From contig NZ_JOIR01000011.1 of the NCBI RefSeq assembly GCF_000720115.1, positions 248,001 through 312,000 on the forward strand: 64,000 nt of DNA, read 5' to 3'. Shown here one piece after another: positions 42,555 to 51,365 of this stretch (position 1 is the stretch's first letter; every line of letters begins with the position of its first letter). The position numbers were made by a program, and so were the translations under genes. The stretch comes from Streptomyces sp. NRRL F-2580. Its GTDB lineage: Bacteria; Actinomycetota; Actinomycetes; Streptomycetales; Streptomycetaceae. The notes under the pieces are model-generated. The model was not told the origin of the DNA and ran no database searches. It saw nothing but the letters and a program-made list of their open reading frames with translations.

Positions 42555-43169
42555 ATGGATGGGACGATGTCGGGCCGTGAGCGGTTCCTGCTGGTGTCGG
42601 TGAGCACGGCGGACGCGCCCGCGGCGACGCGGGTACGGGTGTGGCGCAAGCTGCGCTCGCTGGGTGCGCACTACGTACAGCAGTCGGTGTGCCTGCTGCC
42701 CGACCGCGAGCCGGTGCGCCGCCAGGTGGAGCGGCTGCTGGCCTCCGTACGCGCCGACGGCGGCACAGCCCGCCGGCTGACCGTGGAGATCCCCGACGAC
42801 GCGGAGTACGCCGAGCTGGTCGGGCAGTTCAACACCGAGCGGGACGCCGAGTACGGCGAGGTCGTCGAACGCACACCGGCACTGCTGGCGGAACTGGAGA
42901 TGGAGACCGCCCGCGGCAACGCCACCTATGCGGAGGTGGAGGAGTCCGAGGCCGACCTGGAACGCTTCGAGAAGTGGCTGGCGAAGATCACCTCCCGCGA
43001 CCACTTCGCAGCGCCCGGCGCCGACGAGGCCCGCGCGGCGGTGGAACGCTGCCGGACCGCGCTGGCCGCGTTCGAGGACGCGGCGATCGCCGCCCAGGCC
43101 GGCGAAGGCGCCGCACGCAGCCCCGAGACCGCACTGCCCGCCTCGGCGCGGCTACACACGGTCGACTGA
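42555..43169 (+). CDS. ChrB N-terminal-domain-like protein
   Basis: 204 residues. RVWRKLRSLGAHYVQQSVCL then a coiled helix with MEIPDDAEY-like segments is the pattern of the ChrB N-terminal family, associated with chromate response. No chromate transporter (ChrA) is present, so the role is open. The ATG at 42567 is an alternative start. Confidence 0.65.
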   Translation: MDGTMSGRERFLLVSVSTADAPAATRVRVWRKLRSLGAHYVQQSVCLLPDREPVRRQVERLLASVRADGGTARRLTVEIPDDAEYAELVGQFNTERDAEYGEVVERTPALLAELEMETARGNATYAEVEESEADLERFEKWLAKITSRDHFAAPGADEARAAVERCRTALAAFEDAAIAAQAGEGAARSPETALPASARLHTVD

Positions 43170-43189
43170 AGAAGGAAGTTGAGCACCCG

Positions 43190-43648
43190 ATGTGGTGGGA
43201 TCTACTGATCGCGATCGGCGTGGGCCTGGCCGCCGCCTGGCTGGCCCTGCTGATCGCACTGCTGCTGATACGCCCCAAGGGCGCTCTGCTCGGTGAGGCG
43301 ATCCGGCTGCTGCCGGACCTGCTGCGGCTGCTGCGCCGCCTGGCCGCCGACAAGAGCCTCCCGCGCGGGGTGCGTGTACGTCTTGGGCTGCTGATGGTCT
43401 ACCTGGCCCTGCCCATCGACCTGATCCCCGACTTCCTGCCCGTCATCGGCTACGCGGACGACGCGATCATCGTCGCCTTCGTCCTGCGCTCGGTCGTCCG
43501 GCGGGCCGGCATTGAGGCAGTACGCGCCCACTGGCCCGGCACCGAGGACGGCTTCACCGCCCTGTCGCGCCTTGCCGGACTTCACAAGGCCGCAGGCCCC
43601 GCAGCGGGTGCTCCTGGCGACGCAGGCGGACAGCGCAGTCCAGGCTGA
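43190..43648 (+). CDS. DUF1232 (YkvA-like) membrane protein
   Basis: 152 residues from the ATG at 43190, GGAAG about 11 nt upstream. One N-terminal helix and the DUF1232 core LLMVYLALPIDLIPDFLPVI followed by GYADDAIIV. Function unknown. Directly follows the ChrB-like gene by 20 nt, so probably the same operon. Confidence 0.8.
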   Translation: MWWDLLIAIGVGLAAAWLALLIALLLIRPKGALLGEAIRLLPDLLRLLRRLAADKSLPRGVRVRLGLLMVYLALPIDLIPDFLPVIGYADDAIIVAFVLRSVVRRAGIEAVRAHWPGTEDGFTALSRLAGLHKAAGPAAGAPGDAGGQRSPG

Positions 43649-43900
43649 GGGTCAGGGTCATCGAGGAGCCGTCGTCGACGATCTCGACGGGCAGGCCCGT
43701 GCTCTGCATGGCCCGCATCACCGCCGTGTCCCAGCTGGCCGCGTGGGTCCACACCTCCCGCAGCCCCTCCCGCCGTGCGGCGGCGACGAGTTCGGCCACC
43801 AGGACCTCGCCCAGGCCGCGCGCCCACCAAGCCGGAGCGATCAACAGGAACGCCTCCGCTCCCTGCTCGTCCCGCACGAGCCTGGCGAAGGCTCGAAGAC
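43554..43900 (-). pseudogene. GNAT acetyltransferase remnant
   Basis: The frame encodes only the later part of a GNAT domain: AEAFLLIAPAWWARGLGEVL, then a helix and MRAMQSTGLPVEIVDDG, ending in a beta strand. Sequence upstream in the frame does not provide the first half of the fold. It also overlaps the convergent DUF1232 3' end. Most likely a decayed fragment. Confidence 0.45.
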
Positions 43901-44346
43901 ATCGGAGCCGGTAGCCGGCCAGGGCCGGTCGTTGTCGATCTGCCCGTCTACGTGGCGCAGCCTCATCGAGACCTCGCCAAAGACATACGACATACCGCAC
44001 CCCCGAGCAGCAAGAACGGGGAGACAAGTCCCTGAACCCGACCAGCTGAGACACCTCCACGATCGCGGCGGAGAACATCGCTGCATAGATCGAGACGGGG
44101 ATCAGCACTACTGCGAGCGAACGATCAGACGGGAGTTCGTCTCACTGCCCTGACCCCTGGGCCAGAAGAAGGCCACCGTAAATGAGAAAGGGCCATCAGA
44201 GATGCGGACCTACACATCTGTAGGACCACAATTGCAACGTCCCCTTCCACCGTGGCGACCTGGGCTTTCCTGACTGTCTCGTTTGGGGGACACGGCACTT
44301 CTGTCTCACGATCTTGTCCCTTGAACACTCCTCGCCCCGGGGTGTG

Positions 44347-44660
44347 ATGCCGGACTGGGCTTCCTCAGACCGACGCCCACAGTCGCCGGCGGACTGGCCG
44401 AAGATCCGACTTCGCGTCTTGCGCCGAGACGGACACCGCCGCACTCACTGCGATCAGTACGGCGAGCGCTGCACGGAGCTGGCCACGGACGTGGACCACA
44501 TCGTGCCTGTGATGACCATCGAGAGACTAACCTTCGAGCACTCTGCGGGTTTCATTGCCAGGCTAAGTCCTCACGAGAGAGAGCCCTCGCCCTGGCCGCC
44601 CAGCGGTGGCGCATCAACCAGCGGTTTAGGTGGACAGAGGCCCACCTGACCTACCTAAGC
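44347..44660 (+). pseudogene. Frameshifted HNH endonuclease gene
   Basis: First frame: WPKIRLRVLRRDGHRRTHCD, then YGERCTELATDVDHIVP, the start of a small HNH enzyme. Just after VDHIVP (about 44510) the reading must shift by one base; the new frame continues DDHRETNLRALCGFHCQAKS, the expected second half. The first Cys of the zinc pair is also Arg (HRRTHCD). The gene is inactive. Confidence 0.65.
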
Positions 44661-45281
44661 GGCCTTGTTATCAGCTTTGCTGCGATACTCGGACAGCGCG
44701 TTGGGCCAGTTAGTGTTCACGAATGTCCCAGTAGCAGCGGTCCACGATTCATCGTTGATCGGGTGACCGCTTTGCTCAAGCAGCTTCCGCAGCTGAGCCG
44801 CAAACAGGTTCGCATTCTTCTTGTCGTCGTTCAGCGCAATCGCCGAACCCAGCTTCATATTGTTTATAGGCGTAAAGTCCACAGGTGGCACCACCACGGG
44901 CAGTATTTGAAGGCGGCTGGAACGCCGATCCGCCTGATCACGCCGTCGGCGACTGATCGCGTAGCCAACCTCCAGCAGACAATTTGGCCGCTCCAAGAAC
45001 AGCTTGGTCGTGACCTGCATGAAGACTACCGTCTGGTCCAGAAACCCATATATCTGCGAGGCGTCATTCTTGCCTGAAGTGAACCAGTAAGGTGTCTGTG
45101 AGCTGCAAAAATAGTCTCCGGAGCCCAGCCCTGCGTCTTTCATGAAGGCGCATATAGCTTGGACGAGCGGCGTATCCGAGTCGCCCGTGGCATGGCTGAT
45201 GAAGATGAGCGGACCCCTCCGCTCCTTCCGGCTCCGTCGTTCCCCTCTGCCCATACTCCATTCGTAACTAACGATCTTCAT
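44655..45281 (-). CDS. TIR-domain protein
   Basis: 208 residues from the ATG at 45281. Residues about 25-140 are a TIR fold: PLIFISHATGDSDTPLVQAI, YFCSSQTPYWFTSGK, then VVFMQVTTKLFLERPNCLLE with the conserved Glu of the NAD-cleaving site in CLLEVGYA. The C-terminal 65 residues carry no recognised domain. The gene is less GC-rich than its surroundings. TIR proteins of this type often act in anti-phage defence, but no partner gene (for example SLOG/ThsA) is adjacent. Confidence 0.75.
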   Translation of the reverse strand: MKIVSYEWSMGRGERRSRKERRGPLIFISHATGDSDTPLVQAICAFMKDAGLGSGDYFCSSQTPYWFTSGKNDASQIYGFLDQTVVFMQVTTKLFLERPNCLLEVGYAISRRRRDQADRRSSRLQILPVVVPPVDFTPINNMKLGSAIALNDDKKNANLFAAQLRKLLEQSGHPINDESWTAATGTFVNTNWPNALSEYRSKADNKAA

Positions 45282-45467
45282 GATCGCATCCGCACCAGCG
45301 CGAGGCTGAGCCGCGCAGGACGCGATGGGGTGACGATATGCCCGACCCCGTACCCAACCGCGAAGCTGACAGCCAGTGGGCGCGCTGCTCACCGTCCGGC
45401 CAGTGGTGTGTCTCCCAGAAGTCACGCACAGATGTTTCTCCTTGCCTCGGGGGCGGTGGGCCAGAGT

Positions 45468-46301
45468 TCAGCGGTACGCCCAGGGACGGTCGGTGTTGAT
45501 CAGATCGCTGTCGAGGGTGATCGCCACGCCGTGGTGATCACTCGCGCCCGACGGTGCCTCGAGCAAGCGGTAGGAGATGAGGGCGGGGACCAGCGGGGCG
45601 CTGACCCAGATCTGGTCGATCCGGTCATCCGTGCCGGTGGGGTGCAGCAGCGCCTCGTCGCCCGTGCGCTGATACAGCTCCCAGGCCGCGTCACGGAACC
45701 CGTTGGCGTGCAGCTTCCACGCCACTCGCCGGTCGGGCTGCGGGTCCGCCTGCCGTTTGGGGTCGGTGAGCACGGTGCGGGAGCCGAGGTTGTAGGGGCG
45801 CATCTGCGCGTAGTTGGGCGGCGGCCCGTCCTGCGGCGGGTAGTTGATGTCTCCGCCCAGGATGGCGTACGGGCCGAGTTTGTAGCTGCGGGAGGCGGCG
45901 AAGTCGGCTTCGGTGATCGCTTTGTCCGCGGAGTAGGGCGTGAGGTGCACGGAGGTGACGGCAAGCGGATCCGGGAGGCCGGGGATGTCGAAGCCGGCGG
46001 TGCCCAGGCCGTGGTGGGTTTCATCGGCCGCGTAGTCGGTGTTCCAGTAGACGCGCCGGCCCAGGCTGGTGCGGCGGTAGAGGATGCCGGTGCCCAGGCC
46101 GCTGCGTGAGGGGGCGAGTAGCGCGTCCATGTCGAGATCCCGCTCGGCGCGTACGGTCTGGCGGTGGCCGGTCTCGCTCCAGCCCTTCAGCTCCTGCAGC
46201 AGCGCGATGTCGGGTCGGGCCGCCGATATGCGCTCGGCGAGGAGTGGCCAGCGGTCGTGGCCGCCCTCGCAGGTGTTCTGAATTAGGACGGTGAACAGCA
46301 T
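45468..46301 (-). CDS. Endonuclease/exonuclease/phosphatase-family protein
   Basis: 277 residues, with AGGAG before the ATG. EEP signature segments: IALLQELKGW, TSVHLTPYS, AILGGDINYP and SGASDHHGVAITL, supplying the metal-binding Glu, Asp-Asn and the catalytic Asp-His. Such enzymes cleave DNA, RNA or phosphoesters. No signal peptide is seen. Confidence 0.82.
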   Translation of the reverse strand: MLFTVLIQNTCEGGHDRWPLLAERISAARPDIALLQELKGWSETGHRQTVRAERDLDMDALLAPSRSGLGTGILYRRTSLGRRVYWNTDYAADETHHGLGTAGFDIPGLPDPLAVTSVHLTPYSADKAITEADFAASRSYKLGPYAILGGDINYPPQDGPPPNYAQMRPYNLGSRTVLTDPKRQADPQPDRRVAWKLHANGFRDAAWELYQRTGDEALLHPTGTDDRIDQIWVSAPLVPALISYRLLEAPSGASDHHGVAITLDSDLINTDRPWAYR

Positions 46302-46555
46302 CCGGTGCTCTCCTGGCGGGTCGTGTCGGCGGTGGCGATGTCCGTAGAGGGTCGGCCTTGGTCATCGAGGGCGGGTTTCGGCGGCGTACCGCAGCGGCCC
46401 GCCGAAGAGCAGCTGCTCGGACTTCGAGACTTCTGTTGCGCCCGGGGGCTGGGTTTCCCGGCCATAGGCGGCTCCGGTTCCAGGTGGGGTGCGTGGTCGT
46501 GGGGCGAGGGTCCGGGAACGTCGTGCAGGAGATCTCCTGGAGGGGCGTCCGCCGG

Positions 46556-47242
46556 TCAGGACAGTTCGAGCTGGGTGGGCTGAGTTGCTCTCGGGGGTCG
46601 GCTCGCGACACGTACGAGGTGCGCGACGGTGGTGATCTTTTGGCGGACCGCGGCCTCGGTCAGCAGCGTGCACAGGAGCACCGTGGTCACGGTGACGTCA
46701 TCCATCGCCCGGTGACGGTGTGCCGGCTGCGGGATCGCGAAGTGGGCCAGCAGCGCGTCGAGGGAGTAGGAGTCAAGGCCCGGTGCGACGTGCTTGGCGA
46801 GCAGCAGAGTGTCGACGATCCGCGTACGGGCCAGCCGCGGGCACGCCTCGCGATAGTTGTAGAGGATGGACCCTTCCGTCGGTGCATGATGCGCGACCAG
46901 AAGCAGGGGCGGCTCGGGCAGCGCCTCGTCCAGGGCATGAAGCACCGTGGCTGCGGGCGGCGCCTCGGCGACGTCTCGCATGGTGATGCCGGTCTGCGCG
47001 ATGCCCAAGGGGGTGATCGGAGCATGTGCCGGAGGGCGGATGAACGAGGTGAACGAGAAGCCGGTGCGCCCCGGGCCCCGGCCGCGCTCGTGCTTGAGGC
47101 CCAGCGCGGCGACTTCGATCGGCTCGGGTGGGGCACCTCTCGGGGTGGTGCCCTCGAAGTCGAGCACCACGAAGTGGGTGTCCTGGAACAGCGGGTCGTC
47201 TGCGAGACGCCCACCCTCCGGCGAGGAAGCCGCTGCCGTCAC
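46556..47242 (-). CDS. DEDDh-type 3'-5' exonuclease-like protein
   Basis: 228 residues from the GTG at 47242, overlapping the stop of the upstream kinase-fold gene (GTGA). Exo I FVVLDFEGT (Asp-x-Glu), Exo II region LVAHHAPTEGSIL and Exo III HRAMDDVTVT (His-x4-Asp) follow the DnaQ-like pattern, although Exo II has Glu/Thr where Asp is usual. It could degrade DNA or RNA ends. Confidence 0.72.
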   Translation of the reverse strand: MTAAASSPEGGRLADDPLFQDTHFVVLDFEGTTPRGAPPEPIEVAALGLKHERGRGPGRTGFSFTSFIRPPAHAPITPLGIAQTGITMRDVAEAPPAATVLHALDEALPEPPLLLVAHHAPTEGSILYNYREACPRLARTRIVDTLLLAKHVAPGLDSYSLDALLAHFAIPQPAHRHRAMDDVTVTTVLLCTLLTEAAVRQKITTVAHLVRVASRPPRATQPTQLELS

Positions 47243-48297
47243 GACAGGCCCCCAGGCCGTGCCGTTTCGGTTGCCAGCGCGTCTTCGAGATCCGCGAGGC
47301 TGTCGATCAGCCGCCGGATGCTGGTCTGCCGCTCCGACCAGTGCCGTTGAAGGTCCGCCTCCGCCTCGTCGGGCAGGTCGTACTCGGCGGTGGTGGCGCC
47401 GTAGAAGCTGAACAGCATGTACAGCACGGCGATCCGCGCGCAAGCGAGAACGTCGGCAACGGGCAGGGTCGGGTTCTCGGACCGGTATGCGGCGACCATC
47501 GCCAGGATGCAGTCGGCCCACGGCTCGGAGCTGGCGATGGTGCGCGGGTCGCACGCCGCACGCCCGAGCTCCCAGGCCGGCAGCGCTCTGGCCGCGCGGA
47601 AGTCGATGACGGCGGTGACGGCATCGGCCAGGACCAGCTGATTGGTGCGGGTGAAGTCCGCGTGCAGGGCCTGCTCGACCAGTTCCTCAGGCAGAGCGGC
47701 CCTCAGCCGGTTGGCATGGGCGTGCAGGTCCTCACGTCGCTGGGCGATCTGACTGCGCAGCGCTCCCATATTTTCGCGCTGCTGGCGGTAGGCCGCGTCC
47801 AGGACCGTGTCGCACCTGGCCAGTGCGTCCTCGATGGACCCGGTACGCCACCGCGCGTGCTGGCGGAGCCGGGGGAGAGGGTAGGCGGCCAGGACCCGAT
47901 GCATCCGTCCCAGAACCATGCCGACGTGCTCCGCGCGGGCCACCGTCATCGCGGAGGTGGCAACCGTCCCAGGTGCCTCGTCAACCATTGCCCAGGCGCT
48001 GCCGTCGGCCAGGCTGATCAGATTGCCGTCCCGGTCGGGCCATACCCGCGGTACCGGAAGCCGCGCGGCCCGGCAGAACTCCGACATGTCCCATGCCGCG
48101 CGGGCCGCCTCCAGATCGGCCGACGCCGGGTACTCCTTGGCGTAGAGCCGCTGCCCGCTGGATGTCACCACGCGCCAGTTGACGGTGTCGGTGCCCATCG
48201 GCACTTGCTCGACGGACTCGGCCTCGATGCCGTACCGGTCGGCCAGCACCTCTGCCGTCATCTCGTCCTCCCAGTTCATCTCCTCCATGACGGTCAC
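47239..48297 (-). CDS. Kinase-fold phosphotransferase (APH/ChoK-like)
   Basis: 352 residues from the GTG at 48297. TVNWRVVTSSGQRLYAKEYP provides the ATP-binding Lys. The catalytic loop LHADFTRTNQLVL and the following VIDFRAARALPAWELG give the catalytic and metal Asp residues. Coupled to the preceding kinase-fold gene by GTGA and to the exonuclease gene downstream. Substrate unknown. Confidence 0.75.
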   Translation of the reverse strand: MTVMEEMNWEDEMTAEVLADRYGIEAESVEQVPMGTDTVNWRVVTSSGQRLYAKEYPASADLEAARAAWDMSEFCRAARLPVPRVWPDRDGNLISLADGSAWAMVDEAPGTVATSAMTVARAEHVGMVLGRMHRVLAAYPLPRLRQHARWRTGSIEDALARCDTVLDAAYRQQRENMGALRSQIAQRREDLHAHANRLRAALPEELVEQALHADFTRTNQLVLADAVTAVIDFRAARALPAWELGRAACDPRTIASSEPWADCILAMVAAYRSENPTLPVADVLACARIAVLYMLFSFYGATTAEYDLPDEAEADLQRHWSERQTSIRRLIDSLADLEDALATETARPGGLS

Positions 48298-49208
48298 CGC
48301 CCCCTGGACGAGGAGTACATGCGGCCGTGGTTGTAGTGGGCCCGGAGGCTTTCGAGCATGGTGTGGGCCGCGTCGACGGTCTCCACGTCCCGGTGCTCCA
48401 GGCCCCACTGCAGGGCGCTCACGGCGTCCTGGGCGCCGTAGGCCACACAGGCGTGCTGTTCGGCCGGGGTGAGGTCGCGCCCGAAGCCGTCATAGAAGGC
48501 GGCGCGGACATTGGGGCGGGAGGCGAGGATGCGCAGTTGGAGGCGGGGGAGATCGCGCTTCACGGCGGGCTCGACGCAGGTCCGCTCGAAGTCGATCAGC
48601 CGCAAGGTTCGGGTGGAGCTGTCCCACAGCCAGTTCCTGGGCTGGTAGTCGGCGTGGGACACGTGCGCCGGCAGCTCGCCGGGGCGCTCCCGGGTGAGGT
48701 CGCGCAGCATCACGCCGACATCGGCCGGCAGGTACAGCGCGGCGTGGTTGAGCATCTTCTCCACGGCTGCCGCCCACTCGTCCTCGCCCTCGTCCTCGCC
48801 CTTGGCCGAGTGCGAGGCCGTGCCGGTTGGCGCGGAGTGGAGCAGCGCTAGCAAGTAGCCGGCCTGCTGGTATGCCTCCAGCTCCTCCTTGCCGTCCAGA
48901 GGGTGGCTGCGGACGCTGCGTCCGGCGACCGGCGTGATCACGATGGCCAGCGCTTCGGTGTCGGCCGCGACCAGCGTGGGAGCGCGCCCAGCACCGAGCC
49001 AGTGGGTCCACCGCTGGTAGGCCTCAACCTCGCGGCGGTGCCCCTGCGGACCGGCATGGCGCTTGACGAACCGCCGCTGGCCGTCACTGCCTCGTACTTC
49101 CCAGACTCGGGGGCGGTCGGGGCCGGGCCATGAATGCTCGGCGACGAGCTCGAAGGTGCCGGCCACCGTGGTGATCAGGTCTTCGATCCTCGCAGGGATG
49201 TCGGTCAT
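48294..49208 (-). CDS. Aminoglycoside-phosphotransferase-fold protein
   Basis: 304 residues from the ATG at 49208, GGAAGGG upstream. VWEVRGSDGQRRFVKRHAGP carries the ATP Lys; VSHADYQPRNWLW and LRLIDFERTCVEPAVKRDL the catalytic and metal loops. First gene of a three-gene coupled run with the second kinase-fold protein and the exonuclease, so the three probably act on one substrate or pathway. Confidence 0.78.
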   Translation of the reverse strand: MTDIPARIEDLITTVAGTFELVAEHSWPGPDRPRVWEVRGSDGQRRFVKRHAGPQGHRREVEAYQRWTHWLGAGRAPTLVAADTEALAIVITPVAGRSVRSHPLDGKEELEAYQQAGYLLALLHSAPTGTASHSAKGEDEGEDEWAAAVEKMLNHAALYLPADVGVMLRDLTRERPGELPAHVSHADYQPRNWLWDSSTRTLRLIDFERTCVEPAVKRDLPRLQLRILASRPNVRAAFYDGFGRDLTPAEQHACVAYGAQDAVSALQWGLEHRDVETVDAAHTMLESLRAHYNHGRMYSSSRGR

Positions 49209-49338
49209 GCCGATGCGCCCTTCCAATCGGCCACCCACCCAGGTGCTCACATAAAGTGACGGAGTGAGTGCACAGTGTGGTCTTGTTGTGTGGGGGAGTA
49301 GCTTGCCAAAGGCCACTGACAACGTGGCCGGTCTCCAG

Positions 49339-49812
49339 CTAGGTGACCTGGTGGCCGCCGGTTCCGTGGGAGGCGTCGAGGACGCCGAACATCCAGCCGA
49401 GGGTGATCAGGTGTGGGTCGTGCTCGGCGCCCCAGCGCGCCCGCAGCGCTCGGATCCGCTTCTTCATCCCGTCGTGGGAGAGGCCGCAGTGCTCTGCGAT
49501 CTCGGCATAGGTCCCGTCCAGGGCGAGCGACCAGAGGATCTTGGTCTCGATGTCGTCGACGCCGCCGGGCGGTGGCGCTGTCGGCTCCGGCCGGGCCAGC
49601 TGCTCGGTGACGTAGCACGCGTGGACCAGGGCATGACGGTGGCGTACTCCGGCCCGCCGGTTCCCGTGCGACATCTGGATCGCGACGGTGCCCTCGGACA
49701 GGCCCAGTTCGGCTGCCGCCTTGGCGGTGCTCATGCCCTGGGCGATTGTTCCAGCGATCTTCACCTGTGCCGGGGTCGGATGTGAGGCGGCCGTAGCGGG
49801 CCGTGCGGGCAT
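49339..49812 (-). CDS. Double helix-turn-helix regulator, LuxR-like
   Basis: 157 residues from the ATG at 49812, AAGGGA upstream. The first half is a LuxR-type helix-turn-helix (KIAGTIAQGMSTAKAAAELG, LSEGTVAIQM); the second half a further one (YAEIAEHCGLSHDGMKKRIR). It lies downstream of the ligase and permease genes and may regulate them. Confidence 0.7.
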   Translation of the reverse strand: MPARPATAASHPTPAQVKIAGTIAQGMSTAKAAAELGLSEGTVAIQMSHGNRRAGVRHRHALVHACYVTEQLARPEPTAPPPGGVDDIETKILWSLALDGTYAEIAEHCGLSHDGMKKRIRALRARWGAEHDPHLITLGWMFGVLDASHGTGGHQVT

Positions 49813-49919
49813 GAGCGGGGGTCCCTTCGTTTCGGCGGCGGCGTGGTGGTGCAGGTTGGTCAGACCCCGGCCGAGGGGGGGAACGCTCCCGGCCGGAGTC
49901 TGGTCTTGGTGCGGCGGGA

Positions 49920-51365
49920 TCAGGCTCGGGTGAACCAGCGGGCCTGTTCCGCGTCGGTGACGATGCCGCGGTGGTGGTCGAGTTCGAGCTGCGCGAGTTG
50001 GGCGTAGTGCTCGACCACCTCCTTCCCGAACGCCTCCTGGGCGACGGGGCTGTGCCGGAACGCGGAGCGGGCCTGGTCGAGGGTGAGGGGCAGGAGGGGC
50101 GCTTCGGTGGCCTCGTAGGCGTTGGCCATGCAGGGTGCCGGCGGGGTGAGCTGCCGGTCGATCCCGTGGATGATCGAAGCGAGAACGGCGGAGAGAGCGA
50201 GGTACGGGTTCGCGTCCGCCCCCGGCACGCGGATCTCCAGGTGCAGGCCCGCCCCGTGGCCGGTGAGCCGCACGGCGCACGTGCGGTTGTCCCAACCCCA
50301 CGTCATGCGAGTGGGGGCGAAGGAGCCAGGCGTGTACCGCTTGTAGGAGTTGACGTTCGGCGCGTACAGCGGGGCGAGCCCCGGCAGCGCCGTCAGCAGC
50401 CCGGCGATTGCCTGCTCGCCGGTCTCGGACAGCCGTCCGGCCTGATCGGAGAGCATGGGATTGCCACTGCGCGTAAGGGAGACGTGCAGGTGGAGTCCGC
50501 TGGCGATGCCGGTCTGGGGGGAGGCCATGAACGTGGCCGTCATGGCGGACCGCCCTGCGAGGGTGCGCACCGCGTGCTTGAAGACGACATGCTTGTCGCA
50601 CGCGGGCAGCGCAGGGCCGTAGGGGAACGTAACCTCGACCTGGCCCGGCGCACCTTCCGTCTTGATCGCCTCCACGGGCATGCCCGCCTTGGACAGTGAG
50701 CCCTGGAGGCGGCGGAAGAACCGGTCGGTGTCCGGCGTGTGGTCGAGGGCGTAGTCCAGGTTCTCCTCGGTCACCGGCACGATTCCGCCCGGGCCGATGC
50801 CGACGGTCGGGGTGTAGGTGCCGCGGTAGAGCATGAACTCGGTCTCCAGGCCGGCCTGGGCGTGCAGCCCGTGGGCGGCGAGCCGGGTCAGCTGGTGGCG
50901 CAGAATCTGCCGCGGCGCAACCTCGATGGGCTCCTCGTCCAGGCCGATCGCGTTGCCGAGGACGAGCGCGGTGCGCGGCATCCACGGCAGGGTTCGCAAC
51001 GTCGAGGGGTCCGGCACGACCGTCATGTCCTCGTACCCGCTCGCCCAGGATGTGAGCGCGAATCCGTCGGCGGGCGTCATGTCGACGTCGGTGGCCAGGA
51101 TGTAGGCGCACATCTCCGCGCCGCCGTCGAGGACACGGTCGAGGAAGTGCCGCGCCCCGTACCGTTTGCCCTTGAGGCGGCCCTGCAGGTCCGGCACGGC
51201 GAGGAGAACGGTGTCGATCACGCCGGCTCCGACGGCCTTGCGCAGCTCGTCGACGCTGAACGCCCGGGCCGGCCGCCGAGGGGCGGTCGAGGCGGTATCG
51301 GCATCACGCTGCGACGGGCCGTTCGGGCGAGGCGTTGCTCCGGTCTGGGTGGCAGGAGCGGTCAT
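49920..51365 (-). CDS. Glutamine-synthetase-family ligase (gamma-glutamyl-amine type)
   Basis: 481 residues from the ATG at 51365. Core motifs: LQGRLKGKRY, the metal site LETEFMLYRG, PGQVEVTFPYG, GIASGLHLHVSL, and GADANPYLALSAVLA. The tyrosine-adenylylation tail of GlnA is absent, as in the PuuA/GlnA3 type that joins glutamate to polyamines or other amines. The permease gene overlaps its start by one base (TGATG), so uptake and gamma-glutamylation of an amine are probably linked. Confidence 0.85.
   Translation of the reverse strand: MTAPATQTGATPRPNGPSQRDADTASTAPRRPARAFSVDELRKAVGAGVIDTVLLAVPDLQGRLKGKRYGARHFLDRVLDGGAEMCAYILATDVDMTPADGFALTSWASGYEDMTVVPDPSTLRTLPWMPRTALVLGNAIGLDEEPIEVAPRQILRHQLTRLAAHGLHAQAGLETEFMLYRGTYTPTVGIGPGGIVPVTEENLDYALDHTPDTDRFFRRLQGSLSKAGMPVEAIKTEGAPGQVEVTFPYGPALPACDKHVVFKHAVRTLAGRSAMTATFMASPQTGIASGLHLHVSLTRSGNPMLSDQAGRLSETGEQAIAGLLTALPGLAPLYAPNVNSYKRYTPGSFAPTRMTWGWDNRTCAVRLTGHGAGLHLEIRVPGADANPYLALSAVLASIIHGIDRQLTPPAPCMANAYEATEAPLLPLTLDQARSAFRHSPVAQEAFGKEVVEHYAQLAQLELDHHRGIVTDAEQARWFTRA

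Noticed and set aside
41013..43004. 663-codon minus-strand frame across the oxidase, phosphatase and ChrB-like genes
   Set aside because: It spans three well-supported genes and reads as Pro/Arg/His-rich antisense translation.
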